This document shows positions 63,492 to 64,000 of a stretch of 64,000 nucleotides of DNA, in pieces; position 1 is the first letter of the stretch, and every line of letters begins with the position of its first letter. The notes beneath the pieces were generated by a model. That model saw only the letters and a program-made list of their open reading frames with translations. It searched no databases and was not told the origin of the DNA. Source of the DNA: an uncultured Ruegeria sp. (GTDB taxonomy: Bacteria; Pseudomonadota; Alphaproteobacteria; Rhodobacterales; Rhodobacteraceae); NCBI RefSeq assembly GCF_947500045.1, contig NZ_CANMQQ010000002.1:186001-250000 (forward strand), in the 5' to 3' direction. Both the position numbers and the translations under genes were made by a program.

Positions 63492-64000
63492 TCAGTCGCT
63501 ATAAACGCTGGCCGCGTCGCCCAGATAGTTGTCCCAGGCAAACCAGTACGAGATGTGCCCTGCCACACGGGGCAACTGCGTGCCGTCCGGGGCAACCAGC
63601 GCCTCTTCGGTGACCGTCCACCTGTTGCCTGCCTCGTCCAGCAGCCCGCCACCGGTGGTTGCGCGGAACTGATGCACGCCACGTTCATAAGCGCGCACGC
63701 TGCGCTTTTTGGGGTCACCCATCAGCATCAAAGCCCGCCCACCGATGGCATCATTGATCACGGGTCTGCCCGTGAAAGCATCCAAAGGCCAGGCTCGGGC
63801 CGCACCGAACTGGCGCACTGCAAACACATAATCCTTTTGTCGGTGCGCGGACTGATCTACCAGAGCCGGGAACATCAAATCGGGCGAGGCGAAATATTCT
63901 CGGTAAACGACGCCAGAGCCATAGTTTCGCCGATACCCGGTGGTCTCCGACAGCACGCGGGTGCCGGGGTGCGAGGCCTTCCAGCTATCCCACCGCGTAA
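63492..64000 (-). CDS. DUF3179 domain-containing protein (C-terminal part, cut by window edge)
   Basis: The visible 168 residues show the typical end of DUF3179 proteins: WDSWKASHPGTRVLSETTGYRRNYG, LVDQSAHRQKDYVFAVR and GNRWTVTEEALVAPDGTQLPRVAGHISYWFAW. Function unknown; family members are often exported. The N-terminus lies beyond the window. Confidence 0.88.
   Translation of the reverse strand, partial: TRWDSWKASHPGTRVLSETTGYRRNYGSGVVYREYFASPDLMFPALVDQSAHRQKDYVFAVRQFGAARAWPLDAFTGRPVINDAIGGRALMLMGDPKKRSVRAYERGVHQFRATTGGGLLDEAGNRWTVTEEALVAPDGTQLPRVAGHISYWFAWDNYLGDAASVYSD

Overview
The window is chromosomal DNA from an alphaproteobacterium of the Rhodobacterales, most likely the Roseobacter group. 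Four things point there: the whole division and cell-wall (dcw) cluster with two DUF2484 genes between murC and murB; a DUF1127 gene followed by an array of CCTCCTCCC stem-loop RNAs (ccaF1-ccsR type, described in Rhodobacter); a terminated leader RNA in front of mraZ (UpsM type, also described in Rhodobacter); and the split his gene order. The genus cannot be fixed from sequence alone. Nothing looks like a phage, plasmid, transposon or CRISPR array.

Layout. 1-3.7 kb: c-di-GMP signalling, with a PleD-like gene cut by the window edge, a DUF3572 gene, a HAD phosphatase, and an H-NOX-like sensor overlapping a HNOBA-GGDEF cyclase. 3.7-11.3 kb: a minus-strand run containing the tight series SPOR lipoprotein, D,D-carboxypeptidase, tmk, holB, tatD and an MBL hydrolase, followed by an AEC transporter and a CbiX-like protein. 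11.5-16.5 kb: tRNA-Ser, a CocE-type hydrolase, tRNA-Tyr, rlmB, a zinc-ribbon gene that appears to start with ATT, a YHS protein and a CoA-binding protein. 16.5-21.4 kb: hisB, hisH, hisA, hisF and hisE on the minus strand, with two exported-protein genes (DUF2147, DUF302) between them on the plus strand. 21.5-30.5 kb: a RAM-domain protein, a GNAT enzyme, a triple-Rid protein, two identical tRNA-Gly genes, a MAPEG protein, pyruvate carboxylase and a membrane GAF-GGDEF cyclase.

30.6-34.8 kb: uvrD, a DUF1330 gene, then on the minus strand a DUF1127 gene and three predicted two-hairpin sRNAs, then a long leader region ending in an intrinsic terminator just before mraZ. 34.8-57.9 kb: the dcw cluster (mraZ, rsmH, ftsL, ftsI, murE, murF, mraY, murD, ftsW, murG, murC, murB, ddl, ftsQ, ftsA, ftsZ). 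It has several insertions: an AAA/P-loop protein between mraY and murD, three genes between murD and ftsW, three small membrane proteins between murC and murB, and a small exported protein between ftsA and ftsZ. 58.1-64 kb: lpxC, bamD, recN, a ClC transporter with CBS domains, and the end of a DUF3179 gene.

The genes mostly serve envelope synthesis and division (dcw, lpxC, bamD, carboxypeptidase, SPOR protein), core metabolism (his, pyc), replication and repair (holB, tmk, uvrD, recN) and signalling. The most notable observations are: an H-NOX-like protein lacking the proximal heme histidine, coupled to a cyclase; a probable ATT start codon; the CcsR-type RNA array; the UpsM-type leader with MraZ-box-like repeats upstream; a triple Rid fusion; and a PleD-like protein whose two receiver domains both lack the phosphorylatable Asp.
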